From Agromyces tardus (GTDB lineage: Bacteria; Actinomycetota; Actinomycetes; Actinomycetales; Microbacteriaceae), in contig NZ_RHHB01000001.1 in NCBI RefSeq assembly GCF_003710805.1, forward strand, positions 124,001-188,000: DNA of 64,000 nucleotides, written 5' to 3'. How positions within the stretch are numbered: position 1 is the stretch's first letter; each line of letters starts with the position of its first letter. The notes under the pieces were generated by a model that saw nothing but the letters and a program-made list of their open reading frames with translations, had not been told where the DNA came from and made no database searches. Shown piece by piece: positions 1-9,289 of this stretch. A program made the position numbers and the translations under genes.

Positions 1-1
1 C

Positions 2-964
2 GTGCGCGCTGCGAGCATCTGCGGCACCGACCTGCGCATCTTCAAGCACGGCCACTTCAAGCTCCCCGCGGGCACGCCGCGCGTGCTCGGCCACGAGGTC
101 GCCGGCGAGATCGCCGACGTCGGCTCGGGCGTCGCCGACTGGTTGGTCGGGGATCGCGTGAGCCTCACCCCCAACGTGGGCTGCGGCAGGTGCGAGATGT
201 GCCGTCGCGGACTCAACCAGATGTGCCCCACCTACGAGGCGTTCGGCATCACGCTGAACGGCGGCTTCGAGGAGTACCTGCTCGTGCCCGGGTGGGCGAT
301 CGAGCGGGGAAACCTCTTTCGGCTGCCCGACGGTGCCTCGTTCGAGGTCGGCGCGATCATGGAGCCGGCGTCGTGCTGCCTGCACGGGCAGCGCAAGGTG
401 CGGGTCTCGAGCGAGGACTCGGTACTCGTCATCGGCGCTGGGCCCATCGGGTGCTTCCACACGCTGCTCGCGAAGCGGCACGGCGCCCGGCAGGTCATCG
501 TCGCGAACCGGCGGCAGCCCCGGCTCGACATCGCCGGCCGCCTCGGCGCCGACGAGCTCGTCAACGTCGGCGAGCAGGACCTGCGCGACGAAGTCATGCG
601 GCTCACCGACGGCCGAGGCGTCGACGTGGTGATCACGAGCGTCTCCGATCGGGACGTCATCGCCTCGGCCACGGACCTGCTCGCGCGGCTCGGACGCATC
701 AACGTCTTCTCGGGCCTCGGCGACGCGGCCCGGCCGCCGATCGACGTCAACGCCCTGCACTACCGGGAGCTCGTGCTCACCGGCACGACGGGATCGAGCA
801 ACGACGACTACCGGGACGTGCTCGGCATGCTCGGGACGGGCGATGTTGACCTGTCACCGATCATCTCCCGCCGGTTCGTCGTCGACGACATCCACGCCGC
901 CATGGAGCACTCGGCCTCGGGCGCCGGCATGAAGCCCGTCATCGTCTTCGAAGGGACCGACTGA
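2..964 (+). CDS. Zn-dependent MDR alcohol/polyol dehydrogenase (5' end cut off by window)
   Basis: This is a medium-chain Zn dehydrogenase of the sorbitol/threonine dehydrogenase type, oxidising a secondary alcohol or polyol with NAD(P). Visible residues, counted from the GTG at position 2, are the catalytic Cys7 (CGTD), His31-Glu32 (GHE), Glu121 (MEPASC), the structural-zinc cysteines 61/64/67/75 and the Rossmann motif GAGPIG at 145-150. The usual 25-35 N-terminal residues are missing and the frame is open to the window edge, so the real start lies upstream and the GTG is only the first in-frame candidate. The stop overlaps the next ATG (TGATG), so the gene is translationally coupled to the shikimate-dehydrogenase-like gene and belongs to the sugar/polyol operon. 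The substrate cannot be read from sequence. Confidence 0.9.
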   Translation: MRAASICGTDLRIFKHGHFKLPAGTPRVLGHEVAGEIADVGSGVADWLVGDRVSLTPNVGCGRCEMCRRGLNQMCPTYEAFGITLNGGFEEYLLVPGWAIERGNLFRLPDGASFEVGAIMEPASCCLHGQRKVRVSSEDSVLVIGAGPIGCFHTLLAKRHGARQVIVANRRQPRLDIAGRLGADELVNVGEQDLRDEVMRLTDGRGVDVVITSVSDRDVIASATDLLARLGRINVFSGLGDAARPPIDVNALHYRELVLTGTTGSSNDDYRDVLGMLGTGDVDLSPIISRRFVVDDIHAAMEHSASGAGMKPVIVFEGTD

Positions 965-1911
965 TGCCCCCAACCGTCCTCACTCCCGACACGCTCGTCG
1001 CGGCCGAGGAGCCGACGTTCTACTTCGTCGGCGTGACGACCGGCGCGTCGTCGATCATGACCGTCTTCCCGAGGTGGGCCGAGCACCTCGGCATCCCCCA
1101 GCGGATCGTCGGCATCGACGTGCCGCTGGATGCCGAACCGGAGGTGTACCGGCGCGTCGTCTCGTTCCTGAAGGAGGACGGGGACTCGCTCGGCGCCCTC
1201 GTCACGACGCACAAGCTCAACCTCTTCAAGGCCACTCGCGACCTGTTCGACGAGGTGGGGGAGTCGGCGCAGCAGCTCGACGAGATCAGCAGCATCTCCA
1301 AGCGCGGCGACCGGCTGCTCGGCCACGCGATGGACGATGTCACGAGCGGGCTCGCCTACGACGCGATCGTCGGCGACTTCGACGGCGAGGTGCTGCTGCT
1401 CGGGGCCGGCGGCTCGTCGCTCGCGCTGAGCCTGTACCTGCACCGGCGGCAGCGCACCGGCGCATCGGTGCCGTCGCGGATCGTCGTCACGAATCGACGA
1501 CCCGGCCGGCTCGAGGAGATGCGGGCGTTCCATCGCCGTATCGGGTTCGGCATCCCGATCGAGTACATCGAGGCGCCGCGGCCCATGCGCAACGATGCTG
1601 CGCTCGCCGGAATGGCGGGCGGATCGCTCGTGGTCAACGCCACGGGCCTCGGCAAGGACCGACCCGGTTCGCCGCTCACCGACGCCGCGGCGTTCCCCGA
1701 CGGGGCCGTCGCCTGGGACTTCAACTACCGCGGCGACCTCGTCTTCCTCGACCAGGCGCGTCGCGCCGCCGGCCACGGCGTGCGGGCCGTCGACGGCTGG
1801 TTCTACTTCCTGCACGGTTGGACCCGCGTGATGGCGCAGGTGTTCGACCTGCACATCCCGACCTCCGGGCCCGAGTTCGAAACCCTCTCCCGGATCGCCC
1901 GCGCGGCCTGA
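964..1911 (+). CDS. Shikimate dehydrogenase-like oxidoreductase of a sugar operon
   Basis: A 315-aa AroE-fold protein. The substrate-side motif GALVTTHK carries the catalytic Lys84. GAGGSS at 147-152 is the dinucleotide loop and NATGLG near 225-230 matches the AroE C-terminal motif. The family NTD signature with the catalytic Asp is replaced by MDD at 123-125, and the shikimate-binding Ser pair region reads GVTTGASS. Because it sits between a polyol dehydrogenase and a phosphoglucose isomerase rather than in an aromatic pathway, I infer that it acts on a cyclic or open-chain sugar derivative and not on shikimate. Its ATG overlaps the upstream stop. Confidence 0.8.
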   Translation: MPPTVLTPDTLVAAEEPTFYFVGVTTGASSIMTVFPRWAEHLGIPQRIVGIDVPLDAEPEVYRRVVSFLKEDGDSLGALVTTHKLNLFKATRDLFDEVGESAQQLDEISSISKRGDRLLGHAMDDVTSGLAYDAIVGDFDGEVLLLGAGGSSLALSLYLHRRQRTGASVPSRIVVTNRRPGRLEEMRAFHRRIGFGIPIEYIEAPRPMRNDAALAGMAGGSLVVNATGLGKDRPGSPLTDAAAFPDGAVAWDFNYRGDLVFLDQARRAAGHGVRAVDGWFYFLHGWTRVMAQVFDLHIPTSGPEFETLSRIARAA

Positions 1912-1964
1912 CCGAGCCCGGATCCCCACACCCCGACACCCCCGACACACGAGGAGCACCCCTG

Positions 1965-2564
1965 ATGACCGAATCCACCACCGTCGCCGAAGCCACGACC
2001 GTCGCGGTCGCGACGCAGTTCGACCTGGCCACCGGACTCGCCGAGTCCGTGCCGTCGTTGCGACGGCCACTTTCGGCGATGACCGGCATGTACGCCGACA
2101 CCGCCGCGTTCGAGGCGGCGGTCGCCGACGGCGACCCGCTCACGTACGAGTTCTACGACATGGGCGTTCCCGCGCTCGAGACCGAGATCGCCTACGGCAC
2201 GAGCATCACCTATCCCGGCAAGGTCGGCGACGAGTACCACATGACGAAGGGGCACTTCCACGAGCGCCTCGAGTCCGCCGAGATCTATTTCTGCCTCTCG
2301 GGCCGTGGACTGATGCTGATGGAGAGCCCGGAGGGCGACGTGCAGGTGGAGGAGTTCGCGCCGGGCCGGGCCGTCTACGTGCCGGGGCGATACGCGCACC
2401 GCAGCGTCAACACCTCGCCCGACGAGCCGCTCATCACCTTCTTCGCGTTCCCCGGGGACGCCGGCCACGACTACGGGACGATCGAGACGAAGGGGTTCCG
2501 CAAGATCGTCGTCGACCGCGACGGCGAGCCGGAACTGCTCGACAACCCTCGCTGGGTGGGCTGA
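1965..2564 (+). CDS. Cupin-type glucose-6-phosphate isomerase
   Basis: A 199-aa protein with the archaeal-type (cupin) phosphoglucose isomerase fold, interconverting aldose and ketose 6-phosphates with a bound metal. His97, His99, Glu106 and His145 have the same spacing as the metal ligands I recall for the Pyrococcus enzyme, inside GHFHE and GRYAHR. A GAGGAG ribosome site precedes the ATG by 8 nt. The first 25 residues are a low-complexity Thr/Ala/Val stretch. Placement in an ABC-sugar operon suggests isomerisation of the imported sugar's phosphate or of a related keto-sugar. Confidence 0.85.
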   Translation: MTESTTVAEATTVAVATQFDLATGLAESVPSLRRPLSAMTGMYADTAAFEAAVADGDPLTYEFYDMGVPALETEIAYGTSITYPGKVGDEYHMTKGHFHERLESAEIYFCLSGRGLMLMESPEGDVQVEEFAPGRAVYVPGRYAHRSVNTSPDEPLITFFAFPGDAGHDYGTIETKGFRKIVVDRDGEPELLDNPRWVG

Positions 2565-2657
2565 GCGCGCCGCCGGATTCGTCACCATCTCGTCTCGGCG
2601 GCCCGCCCGGGTGGCGCCGAACCACAATGCCGGCATCGGCAGAAAGCAAGGGGAACA

Positions 2658-3842
2658 ATGAAGTTCACGGCATCCCAGCGCGCAACGAGGACCGTGCTGG
2701 TCCTGGGCGCGCTCCTCGCGACCTCGATCACCATGACGGCCTGCGGGTCGGGCGGCAGCTCGACCGCGGCGGCGGGGGCGGGGTCGAGCGCGGAGCTCAC
2801 CGCGTTCACCGAGCAGGCGCAGGCCGCGGTCGACGCGGCATCCGCCGCGCAGACCACGGAGACCGCACCGGTCCCCACAGGCGGTCCCGCACCGAAGGCC
2901 GGCGTCGAGCTCACGATCATCCCGTGTTCGATGGCGGTCGAGGGGTGTGCACGCCCCGCACGGTCGGCCGAGGAGGCGGCGAAGGCCCTCGGCTGGAAGC
3001 CGACCATCGACGACCCCTCGACGGGCCAGGGCGGAGCTTCCGCGGCGGTGCAGCGGGCGGTCGCCACCGGCGCCGACGCCATCCTGCTGACGTCCATCGA
3101 CGCCGGCTCGATCAAGGCCGACCTGCAGGCCGCGCGCGACAAGGGGATCGTCGTCGTCGCCAACATGGCGGGCAACGCCGATGAGCTGTACCAGGCCATC
3201 GTGCCCCCGCTCGAGGCGAACTTCGATGCGGGCTACCTGCTCGGCCAGCAGGCGTTCCTCATCGCGCAGGAGCGCTACCAGCAGCCCGTCAAGGCGATCG
3301 TCTTCGAGGACCAGGAGTTCGCGACCGTCAAGCAGCGCGTCGCCGGCTTCGTGCAGTTCGTGCAGGACTGCGCCGACGCCGGCGGTGGTTGCTCGATCGA
3401 GTACCAGGGCAAGCACCTCGCCGCCGACATCGCGACGACGTTGCCGAACCAGGTCGTGCAGACCGTCAAGCAGCACCCCGACTACAACACGCTGTTCCTC
3501 GGCTTCGACGCCGCGCTCAACGCGGTCGTGACCCAGGGGCTCCTGCCGGCGGGTCTCGCCGATCCGTCGAAGGCGCAGGGCGTCTCGGTCGACTGCGACG
3601 TGGCGAACGCGACGAGCATCGCCGAGGGCGGGTTCCAGTCCGCCTGCATCGGGTTCGCGTTCCTCCGCGCCGGATACGGGCACGTCGACAACGTCAACCG
3701 CCTCCTGGACGGGCAGGACGCCGTCGACCAGGGCCTGGTCGGCAAGCTGATCACCGAGGCGAACGCCCCGACCGACGGCGAGGCGTGGGACGGCGACTTC
3801 GACGCCGTCGCCGAGTACCGGAAGGCCTGGGGGCTGGACTGA
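2658..3842 (+). CDS. Sugar ABC transporter substrate-binding lipoprotein (ribose type)
   Basis: A 394-aa periplasmic-binding-protein-fold lipoprotein. The signal peptide has a basic start, a hydrophobic core and a lipobox ending TAC with acylated Cys29, followed by a Gly/Ser/Ala linker of about 60 residues. The body has the ribose/galactose-type repeats (ADAILLTSIDAGSI, GIVVVANMAG). The Shine-Dalgarno is AAGGGG 6 nt before the ATG. The stop overlaps the ATPase start (TGATG). It captures the sugar outside the membrane and delivers it to the permease encoded two genes downstream. The ligand is unknown. Confidence 0.9.
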   Translation: MKFTASQRATRTVLVLGALLATSITMTACGSGGSSTAAAGAGSSAELTAFTEQAQAAVDAASAAQTTETAPVPTGGPAPKAGVELTIIPCSMAVEGCARPARSAEEAAKALGWKPTIDDPSTGQGGASAAVQRAVATGADAILLTSIDAGSIKADLQAARDKGIVVVANMAGNADELYQAIVPPLEANFDAGYLLGQQAFLIAQERYQQPVKAIVFEDQEFATVKQRVAGFVQFVQDCADAGGGCSIEYQGKHLAADIATTLPNQVVQTVKQHPDYNTLFLGFDAALNAVVTQGLLPAGLADPSKAQGVSVDCDVANATSIAEGGFQSACIGFAFLRAGYGHVDNVNRLLDGQDAVDQGLVGKLITEANAPTDGEAWDGDFDAVAEYRKAWGLD

Positions 3843-5413
3843 TGGTCCACGACGCGGACGGCTTCCGCACCGTACTCGCGGTGCGGGAGCTGTCCAAGAC
3901 CTTCACGGGGCAGCTGGCGCTCGATCGGGTCGCGCTCGATGTGCGAGCCGGCGAGGTGCACGCCCTCATCGGCGAGAACGGGTCGGGCAAGTCCACGCTG
4001 ATCAAGTGCCTCGCCGGGTTCTACGAGCCCGACGAGGGCGCCGCGGTCGAGCTCGACGGGCACGAGCTCGCCATGCCGCTCACGACGACGCAGAGCGCGC
4101 GGCTCGGCATGGTGTTCGTGCACCAGGACCTCGGCCTCGTGCCCACGCTCTCGGTGGCCGAGAACTTCGCCATCGGGCGCGGATACGAGACCGGCATTCT
4201 CGCCCGCGTGCCGTGGCGGAGGATCCGTGCCCACGCGCGGGCCGAGCTGACCAAGCTCGGCTGCGGCGACGTCGACGTCGACCTGCCGATCTGGCGGTTG
4301 CCGATCGCGACGCAGACGATCGTCGCGATCGCCCGCGCGCTCAGCTCGGCGGAGGAGGGCGCCCAGATCCTCGTGCTCGACGAGCCGACGGCCGCGTTGC
4401 CCGACGCCGAGGCGGAGCTGCTGTTCGCCGCGGTGCGTGAGGTCACCGCGCAGGGCGTGGGGGTCGTCTACGTCTCGCACAAGCTCGACGAGATCATCCG
4501 GCTGGCCGACCGCATCACCGTGCTGCGCGACGGCCGGAAGATCGAGACGGTCGACGGCGCCGGCCTCACGGAGAAGGACCTGATCCGCCTGATCGTCGGG
4601 CGTGCCGTCGACGTCTCCGAGCGGCGACCCCGCGAGGTCGGCTCGCGCACGCGGGTCTCGGTGCGGGGCCTCGCCGCGAACGCCCTCCGCGACGTGAGCT
4701 TCGACCTCCACGAGGGCGAGATCGTGGGACTCGCCGGCATGCTGGGCTCGGGCCGCAGCGAGCTGGCGAGGATCCTCTTCGGCGCCCAGCGGCGCAGGGC
4801 GGGCACGGTGGAGATCGACGGCGTACCCGCGCGGCTCGACTCCCCGGCCGCGGCCATGCGCAGGGGCGTCGCGCTCATCCCCGAGAACCGCCGTCGCGAC
4901 GGCGGCGTGCTCGACCAGTCGCTGGCGGTCAACATGACGCTGCCGACGCTCCGCTCCTTCACCCGATACGGGCGGATCTCCGGCCGGAAGGAGCGGCGGC
5001 GGGTGGACGAGCTCACCCGCGCGTACGGGGTGCGGCCGCCGATGACGTCGCGCGCCTTCAAGTACTTCTCCGGCGGCAACCAGCAGAAGATCGTCATCGC
5101 CAAGTGGATGAACACGAACCCGCGCCTCGTCATCTTCGACGAGCCCGTGCAGGGCGTCGACATCGGCGCCCGGGCCGAGATCGTCGAGCACGTGCGGGCC
5201 GCCGCCGCCACGGGCACCGCCGTGCTCGTCATCTCGTCGGAGATCGACCTCATGCTCGGCATCTGCGACCGGGTGCTGGTGCTGCGCGAGGGTGCGATCA
5301 TCGCCGACCTCGTGAACCGCGACCTCGATCGCGCCGCCATCTCGGAGCTGGTCTACTTCGGCCACCCCGAGCTCATCGCACCGAGCGACTCCAAGGAAGG
5401 CGACCGCTCATGA
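3842..5413 (+). CDS. Sugar ABC transporter ATPase (RbsA/XylG-type, two nucleotide domains)
   Basis: A 523-aa tandem ATP-binding cassette protein of the carbohydrate uptake CUT2 class. The first half has Walker A GENGSGKST, Walker B ILVLDEPTAAL and VSHKLDEI. Its signature region reads LPIATQTIVAIARAL and is degenerate, as is usual in this class. The second half has GSGRSE in place of a classic Walker A, a good signature FSGGNQQK and the switch SSEID. The ATG overlaps the binding-protein stop, and its own stop overlaps the permease ATG. It energises sugar import at the inner face of the membrane. Confidence 0.93.
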   Translation: MVHDADGFRTVLAVRELSKTFTGQLALDRVALDVRAGEVHALIGENGSGKSTLIKCLAGFYEPDEGAAVELDGHELAMPLTTTQSARLGMVFVHQDLGLVPTLSVAENFAIGRGYETGILARVPWRRIRAHARAELTKLGCGDVDVDLPIWRLPIATQTIVAIARALSSAEEGAQILVLDEPTAALPDAEAELLFAAVREVTAQGVGVVYVSHKLDEIIRLADRITVLRDGRKIETVDGAGLTEKDLIRLIVGRAVDVSERRPREVGSRTRVSVRGLAANALRDVSFDLHEGEIVGLAGMLGSGRSELARILFGAQRRRAGTVEIDGVPARLDSPAAAMRRGVALIPENRRRDGGVLDQSLAVNMTLPTLRSFTRYGRISGRKERRRVDELTRAYGVRPPMTSRAFKYFSGGNQQKIVIAKWMNTNPRLVIFDEPVQGVDIGARAEIVEHVRAAAATGTAVLVISSEIDLMLGICDRVLVLREGAIIADLVNRDLDRAAISELVYFGHPELIAPSDSKEGDRS

Positions 5414-6432
5414 CCACTCCCATCGCCACCGTCCAGCTGGATCCGGCCGACCACGCCCGACGCACCGTCGCACTGCCCGGAGGTCGCCGAGAACCCCTCT
5501 CGATCTTCGCGGCGCGGATCGCGCTGCCGGTGATCCTGCTCGTCTTCATCGTCGTGTTCTCGGCGCTCCGGCCCGACACCTTCTTCACCACGGCGAACCT
5601 CACGACGACCCTCGCGCTCCAGGCGGTGCTCGCCATCCTCTGCCTCAGCCTGTTGCTGCCACTCATCGTCGGCGAGCTCGACCTGTCGGTCGCGGCCAAC
5701 CTCGGGCTGTCGGTGGTGCTCGTCACGGGCCTCACGTCGCAGAACGGCTGGCCGCTGCCCCTCGCCGTCGTCGCGGCGCTCGGCGTCTCCGCGCTCATCG
5801 GGCTCGTCAACGGCCTCCTCATCGCGCGCGTCGGGGTGAACGCCTTCGTCGTGACCATCGCGATGTCGGCCCTCGTGACCGGCGCGATCGGCGGCTACAC
5901 CCAGGGCAACGTCTTCTACGAGAACATCCCGCAGGGACTCGTCGATCTCGGTCGAGGCGACCTGCTCGGCATCCCGAAGCCGGTCGTGTACGCCGCGGTC
6001 ATCGCGATCGCCCTCTGGTACGTGCTCTCGAGCACGCCGCTCGGCCGCTACCTCTACGCGATCGGCGGGTCGAAGGATGCCGCGGCGCTCAGCGGCGTGC
6101 CCGTGAAGCGCCTCACCGTGCTCGCCTTCGTGGGGGCCGGCCTGCTCGCCGGCGTGGCGGGCGTGGTGCAGGCGGGAATCCTCGGCAGCGGCAACCCGAC
6201 GGTCGGACCGCCGTTCCTGTTGCCCGCGTACGCCGCCGTGTTCCTCGGGGCGACGGCGATCCAGCCCGGCGTCTTCAACGTCTGGGGCACCGTGATCGCC
6301 GTGCTCACCGTGCAGGTCGGCACGACCGGGCTCGTGCAGCTCGGCGCGCCGTTCTGGATCCAGCCGATCTTCGAGGGCGCCGCCCTGCTGATCGCCGTGA
6401 TCGTCTCGCGCTGGCTCAAGCGCGAAGAATGA
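5410..6432 (+). CDS. Sugar ABC transporter permease (RbsC-type)
   Basis: A 340-aa membrane protein with about ten hydrophobic segments and the ribose-permease family signature around the LVNGLLIARVGVNAFVVTI stretch and the SALSGVPVKR-like cytoplasmic loop. It forms the translocation channel with the tandem ATPase. The start codon overlaps the ATPase stop (ATGA). The downstream SDR follows after 46 nt that include a CAGCAAGGA ribosome site, so it is probably on the same transcript. Confidence 0.92.
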   Translation: MTTPIATVQLDPADHARRTVALPGGRREPLSIFAARIALPVILLVFIVVFSALRPDTFFTTANLTTTLALQAVLAILCLSLLLPLIVGELDLSVAANLGLSVVLVTGLTSQNGWPLPLAVVAALGVSALIGLVNGLLIARVGVNAFVVTIAMSALVTGAIGGYTQGNVFYENIPQGLVDLGRGDLLGIPKPVVYAAVIAIALWYVLSSTPLGRYLYAIGGSKDAAALSGVPVKRLTVLAFVGAGLLAGVAGVVQAGILGSGNPTVGPPFLLPAYAAVFLGATAIQPGVFNVWGTVIAVLTVQVGTTGLVQLGAPFWIQPIFEGAALLIAVIVSRWLKREE

Positions 6433-6478
6433 ACCGCGTCACCTCCCAACGCCACCGCGACAGCAAGGACACCCCAGC

Positions 6479-7273
6479 ATGAAGATCGATCTCACCGGGA
6501 AGACGGCGGTCGTCACCGGATCCACCCAGGGCATCGGGCGCGCGATCGCCGCGGGCCTCGCCGAATCCGGTGCGAGGACCGTGGTCAACGGCCGCACCCG
6601 CGAGTCGGTCGACGCGGCGATCGCCCGCATCCGGGCCGACGTGCCGGACGCCGACCTCGTCGGCGTCGTCGCCGACGTCACCGTGCCGGAGGGCGTCGCA
6701 ACGATGCGCGGGGCCGTGCCGGAGGCGGACATCCTGGTCAACAGCGTCGGGATCTTCGAGCCCGAGGACTTCTTCGACATCACCGACGACACCTGGTACC
6801 GCTTCTTCACCGTCAACGTCATGAGCGGCATCCGGATGTCTCGCGAGTACCTGCCCGGCATGTACGGGCGGGGCTGGGGGAGGGTCGTCTTCCTCTCGAG
6901 CGAGTCGGCGCTGCAGATCCCGCCCGAGATGATGCACTACGGCATGACGAAGACCGCCCAGCTGGCGCTCTCGCGCGGTCTGGCGGAACGCAGCGCCGGC
7001 ACCGGCGTCACGGTCAACGCGGTGCTGCCGGGTCCCACGGCCTCCGAGGGCGTGACCGACTTCGTCGCGAAGCTCAACCCCGGCGATGAGCGCAGCCCGG
7101 AGGAGCAGCTCGACGCGTTCGTGCGCGAGCACCGGTCGACCCAGCTCCTGCGTCGCGCGGCCACACCGGCGGAGGTCGCCAACCTCGTCGTCTACCTCGC
7201 CTCCGAGCAGGCCTCGGCGACCACCGGTTCGGCGCTCAGCGTCGACGGGGGAACCCGGCGCGCCATCTTCTAG
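6479..7273 (+). CDS. SDR-family oxidoreductase
   Basis: A 264-aa classical short-chain dehydrogenase. It has the cofactor loop TGSTQGIG, NSVG in place of the usual NNAG, a catalytic Ser in FLSSESA and the Tyr-x3-Lys pair in HYGMTK. Lys/Arg preference after the loop (NGRTRES) suggests NADP(H) use. It is the seventh visible gene of the sugar cluster and probably oxidises or reduces a polyol or sugar intermediate. The exact substrate is not recognisable. Confidence 0.88.
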   Translation: MKIDLTGKTAVVTGSTQGIGRAIAAGLAESGARTVVNGRTRESVDAAIARIRADVPDADLVGVVADVTVPEGVATMRGAVPEADILVNSVGIFEPEDFFDITDDTWYRFFTVNVMSGIRMSREYLPGMYGRGWGRVVFLSSESALQIPPEMMHYGMTKTAQLALSRGLAERSAGTGVTVNAVLPGPTASEGVTDFVAKLNPGDERSPEEQLDAFVREHRSTQLLRRAATPAEVANLVVYLASEQASATTGSALSVDGGTRRAIF

Positions 7274-7354
7274 GACGGGCCGCCGGCCGGCCGGCAGGTC
7301 CAGATCACCCCGCCTTCGCTCGCAGCCGAGCGGAACCGACAGCAAGGAAGCGAT

Positions 7355-8308
7355 ATGACCCACTCGCACGGACGCATCATGGTGACGCCGCGGTCGGCCG
7401 TCGGGCACCCGGCCGTGGAGCGGCTGGCCGACGCGGGCTACGACGTCGTCTTCCCCGCGCCCGGAGCGGTGCCGACGCCGCAGCAGCAGCGAGCCGCCCT
7501 CGCGGACTGCGTCGGCTACCTCGCCGGCATCGAGCCGATCACCCGTGAGACGCTCGCCGCCGCCCCGAAGCTGCGGGTGATCTCGCGCAACGGCACCGGC
7601 GCCGACGCGATCGATCTCGACGCCGCGGCGGAGCTCGGCATCGAGGTGCTCCGGGCGCCCGCGGCGAACGCCCAGGGCGTCGCCGAGCTCGCCGTCGGCC
7701 TCATGCTCGCCGCCGCGCGGAGCCTGCCGTTCGCGGCCTCGTCGATCGCGGCCGGCGAGTGGGGACGGCGCCAGGGGATCGAGCTGGCAGGTCGCACGCT
7801 CGGGCTCGTCGGCGCCGGCCAGATCGGTCGCCGGGTGGCGCGGGTCGCCCTCGCCCTCGGCATGCGGGTGCGCGCGTACGACGCCTACCCGGATGCCTCG
7901 TTCCGGCCCGACGGCGACTTCGCCTTCACGGGCCTCGACGACGTGCTCGACCAGGCGCAGGTGCTGAGCCTGCACGCGCCGCCGGCCGCCCGGCCCCTCA
8001 TCGATCGAACCGCACTCGAGCGGATGCCGCGGGGCGCCGTCCTCGTCAACACCGCCCGCGCGTCGCTCGTCGACGACGACGCGGTGCTCGCCGCGCTGCA
8101 GTCCGGGGCGCTGCGCGCGTACGCCGCCGACGTGTTCGATCCGGAGCCGCCGGGACGCACGCCGCTGACGCAGCACCCCGCATTCATCGGCACCGCGCAC
8201 ATCGGCGGATTCACCGAGGAGAGTGTCGACCGGGCCATGGCCGCTGCCGTGGATCACCTGATCCACGGCCTAGACTCGGGCCGTGCCAGACTCCCAGATG
8301 AGCAGTAA
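7355..8308 (+). CDS. D-2-hydroxyacid dehydrogenase (SerA/PGDH-like)
   Basis: A 317-aa NAD-dependent D-2-hydroxyacid dehydrogenase. It has the substrate Arg region NTARASLVD, the cofactor motif GAGQIGR, DVFDPEPPG and the catalytic His in TAHIGG. It lacks the C-terminal ACT domain of biosynthetic phosphoglycerate dehydrogenase, which fits a catabolic reductase or dehydrogenase in a sugar cluster. The ribosome site AAGGAAG stands 7 nt before the ATG. The last 26 nt overlap the leaderless start of the RpiR regulator, whose -10 box lies inside this gene. Confidence 0.88.
   Translation: MTHSHGRIMVTPRSAVGHPAVERLADAGYDVVFPAPGAVPTPQQQRAALADCVGYLAGIEPITRETLAAAPKLRVISRNGTGADAIDLDAAAELGIEVLRAPAANAQGVAELAVGLMLAAARSLPFAASSIAAGEWGRRQGIELAGRTLGLVGAGQIGRRVARVALALGMRVRAYDAYPDASFRPDGDFAFTGLDDVLDQAQVLSLHAPPAARPLIDRTALERMPRGAVLVNTARASLVDDDAVLAALQSGALRAYAADVFDPEPPGRTPLTQHPAFIGTAHIGGFTEESVDRAMAAAVDHLIHGLDSGRARLPDEQ
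8271..8282 (+). promoter_or_regulatory. -10 box for leaderless RpiR mRNA
   Basis: TAGACT at 8271-8276 is followed by 6 nt and then the GTG at 8283. This spacing puts transcription at the start codon, so the regulator can be transcribed alone from inside the upstream dehydrogenase gene. It is the main reason for choosing GTG 8283 over ATG 8298. Confidence 0.55.
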
Positions 8309-9188
8309 CCTGCTGCACCGGATCTCGAGCCGGTCCACGTCGTTGAGTCCCGCGCTCCGAGGAGTCGCGGATGTCATCCTCGCCAACCCCGAGGAAGTCC
8401 AGGCCCTGTCCATCACCGAGCTCGCGAACCGCGCCGGTGTCGCCGACTCGACGGTCTCGAGGTTCCTGCGCGAACTCGACCTCGACGGCTACAACCAGCT
8501 GCGACTCGGCATCGCCCAGGCCATCTACTCACGTGCGCCGAGCGTCACCGAGTCGCGGTCCAGTTGGGTCTACGAGGGCGTGCTCAAGGGCGACTCGCAG
8601 GAGCACATCGTCGACAAGGTGCTGCACGGCAGCCTCGAGGCGTTGCAGCGCACCGCGGAGCGCCTCTCACCCGAGGTCATCGGCGACGTGGTCGATCGCA
8701 TCCACGCCGCCTCGACCCTGTACTTCGCCTCGATGGGGTCGTCGTCGATCTCCGCCGAGAACGCCGTCATGCGATTCATCCGAGCGGGCAAGCGCTGCCA
8801 CCTGTTCCGCGACCAGAGCGTGCAGTCGATGGGCGCCGCGACCCTGCGCGACGGCGACGTGCTCATCGCGATCAGCGACTCCGGCGACTCGACCTCGATC
8901 GTGAGCTCCGCCCAGATCGCGAGGCACCACGGCGCCTACACCGTGGGCGTCACCTCGAACGTCGACTCGGCGCTCGCCGGGGTCGTCGATACCGTCATCC
9001 TCACGGCGTCGTCGATCGCGAGCTCCGACGTCTACGGCGAGAGCGTGACCGCCAAGTGGGGGCAGCTGCTCGCCATCGACGTGCTGTACGCGACCTACGC
9101 GACACGGTACTTCGAGGAGACGGCCGACTTCCTGCAGGAGGGCTACCTGTCGGTCATCAAGCCCACCCGGGGCGGCGCGGCATCCTGA
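8283..9188 (+). CDS. MurR/RpiR-family transcriptional regulator with SIS domain
   Basis: A 301-aa regulator with an N-terminal HTH_6 domain (residues about 5-80: ITELANRAGVADSTVSRFLREL) and a C-terminal sugar-isomerase (SIS) effector domain at about 130-265 (SMGSSSISAENAVMRFI, AISDSGDSTSIV). RpiR proteins sense sugar phosphates. This is the only regulator in the first 15 kb and so probably controls the cluster. GAAATTTC palindromes at 10856 and 12013 are its likely sites. The start is GTG at 8283 behind a leaderless-type -10 box; ATG 8298 is the alternative. Confidence 0.9.
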   Translation: MPDSQMSSNLLHRISSRSTSLSPALRGVADVILANPEEVQALSITELANRAGVADSTVSRFLRELDLDGYNQLRLGIAQAIYSRAPSVTESRSSWVYEGVLKGDSQEHIVDKVLHGSLEALQRTAERLSPEVIGDVVDRIHAASTLYFASMGSSSISAENAVMRFIRAGKRCHLFRDQSVQSMGAATLRDGDVLIAISDSGDSTSIVSSAQIARHHGAYTVGVTSNVDSALAGVVDTVILTASSIASSDVYGESVTAKWGQLLAIDVLYATYATRYFEETADFLQEGYLSVIKPTRGGAAS

Positions 9189-9265
9189 CCGACACCGCGG
9201 CGCCCTGACCCCGACCGTGGCATCCGGGCGCATGCCGCCGGTGCGACCCCTGCGACGGCCGAATG

Positions 9266-9285
9266 ACCCGGGCTCGTGCCCGGGT
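9266..9285. terminator. Bidirectional hairpin between convergent RpiR and kinase genes
   Basis: ACCCGGGC at 9266-9273 pairs perfectly with GCCCGGGT at 9278-9285 around the loop TCGT. It lies between two converging stop codons (9188 and 9290). There is no U tract, as is common in actinobacteria. Confidence 0.6.
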
Positions 9286-9289
9286 GGGC

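Noticed and set aside
1803-3683. A 626-residue minus-strand frame over the isomerase and binding-protein genes
   Set aside because: Antisense shadow; the plus-strand proteins have metal-site and lipobox motifs.
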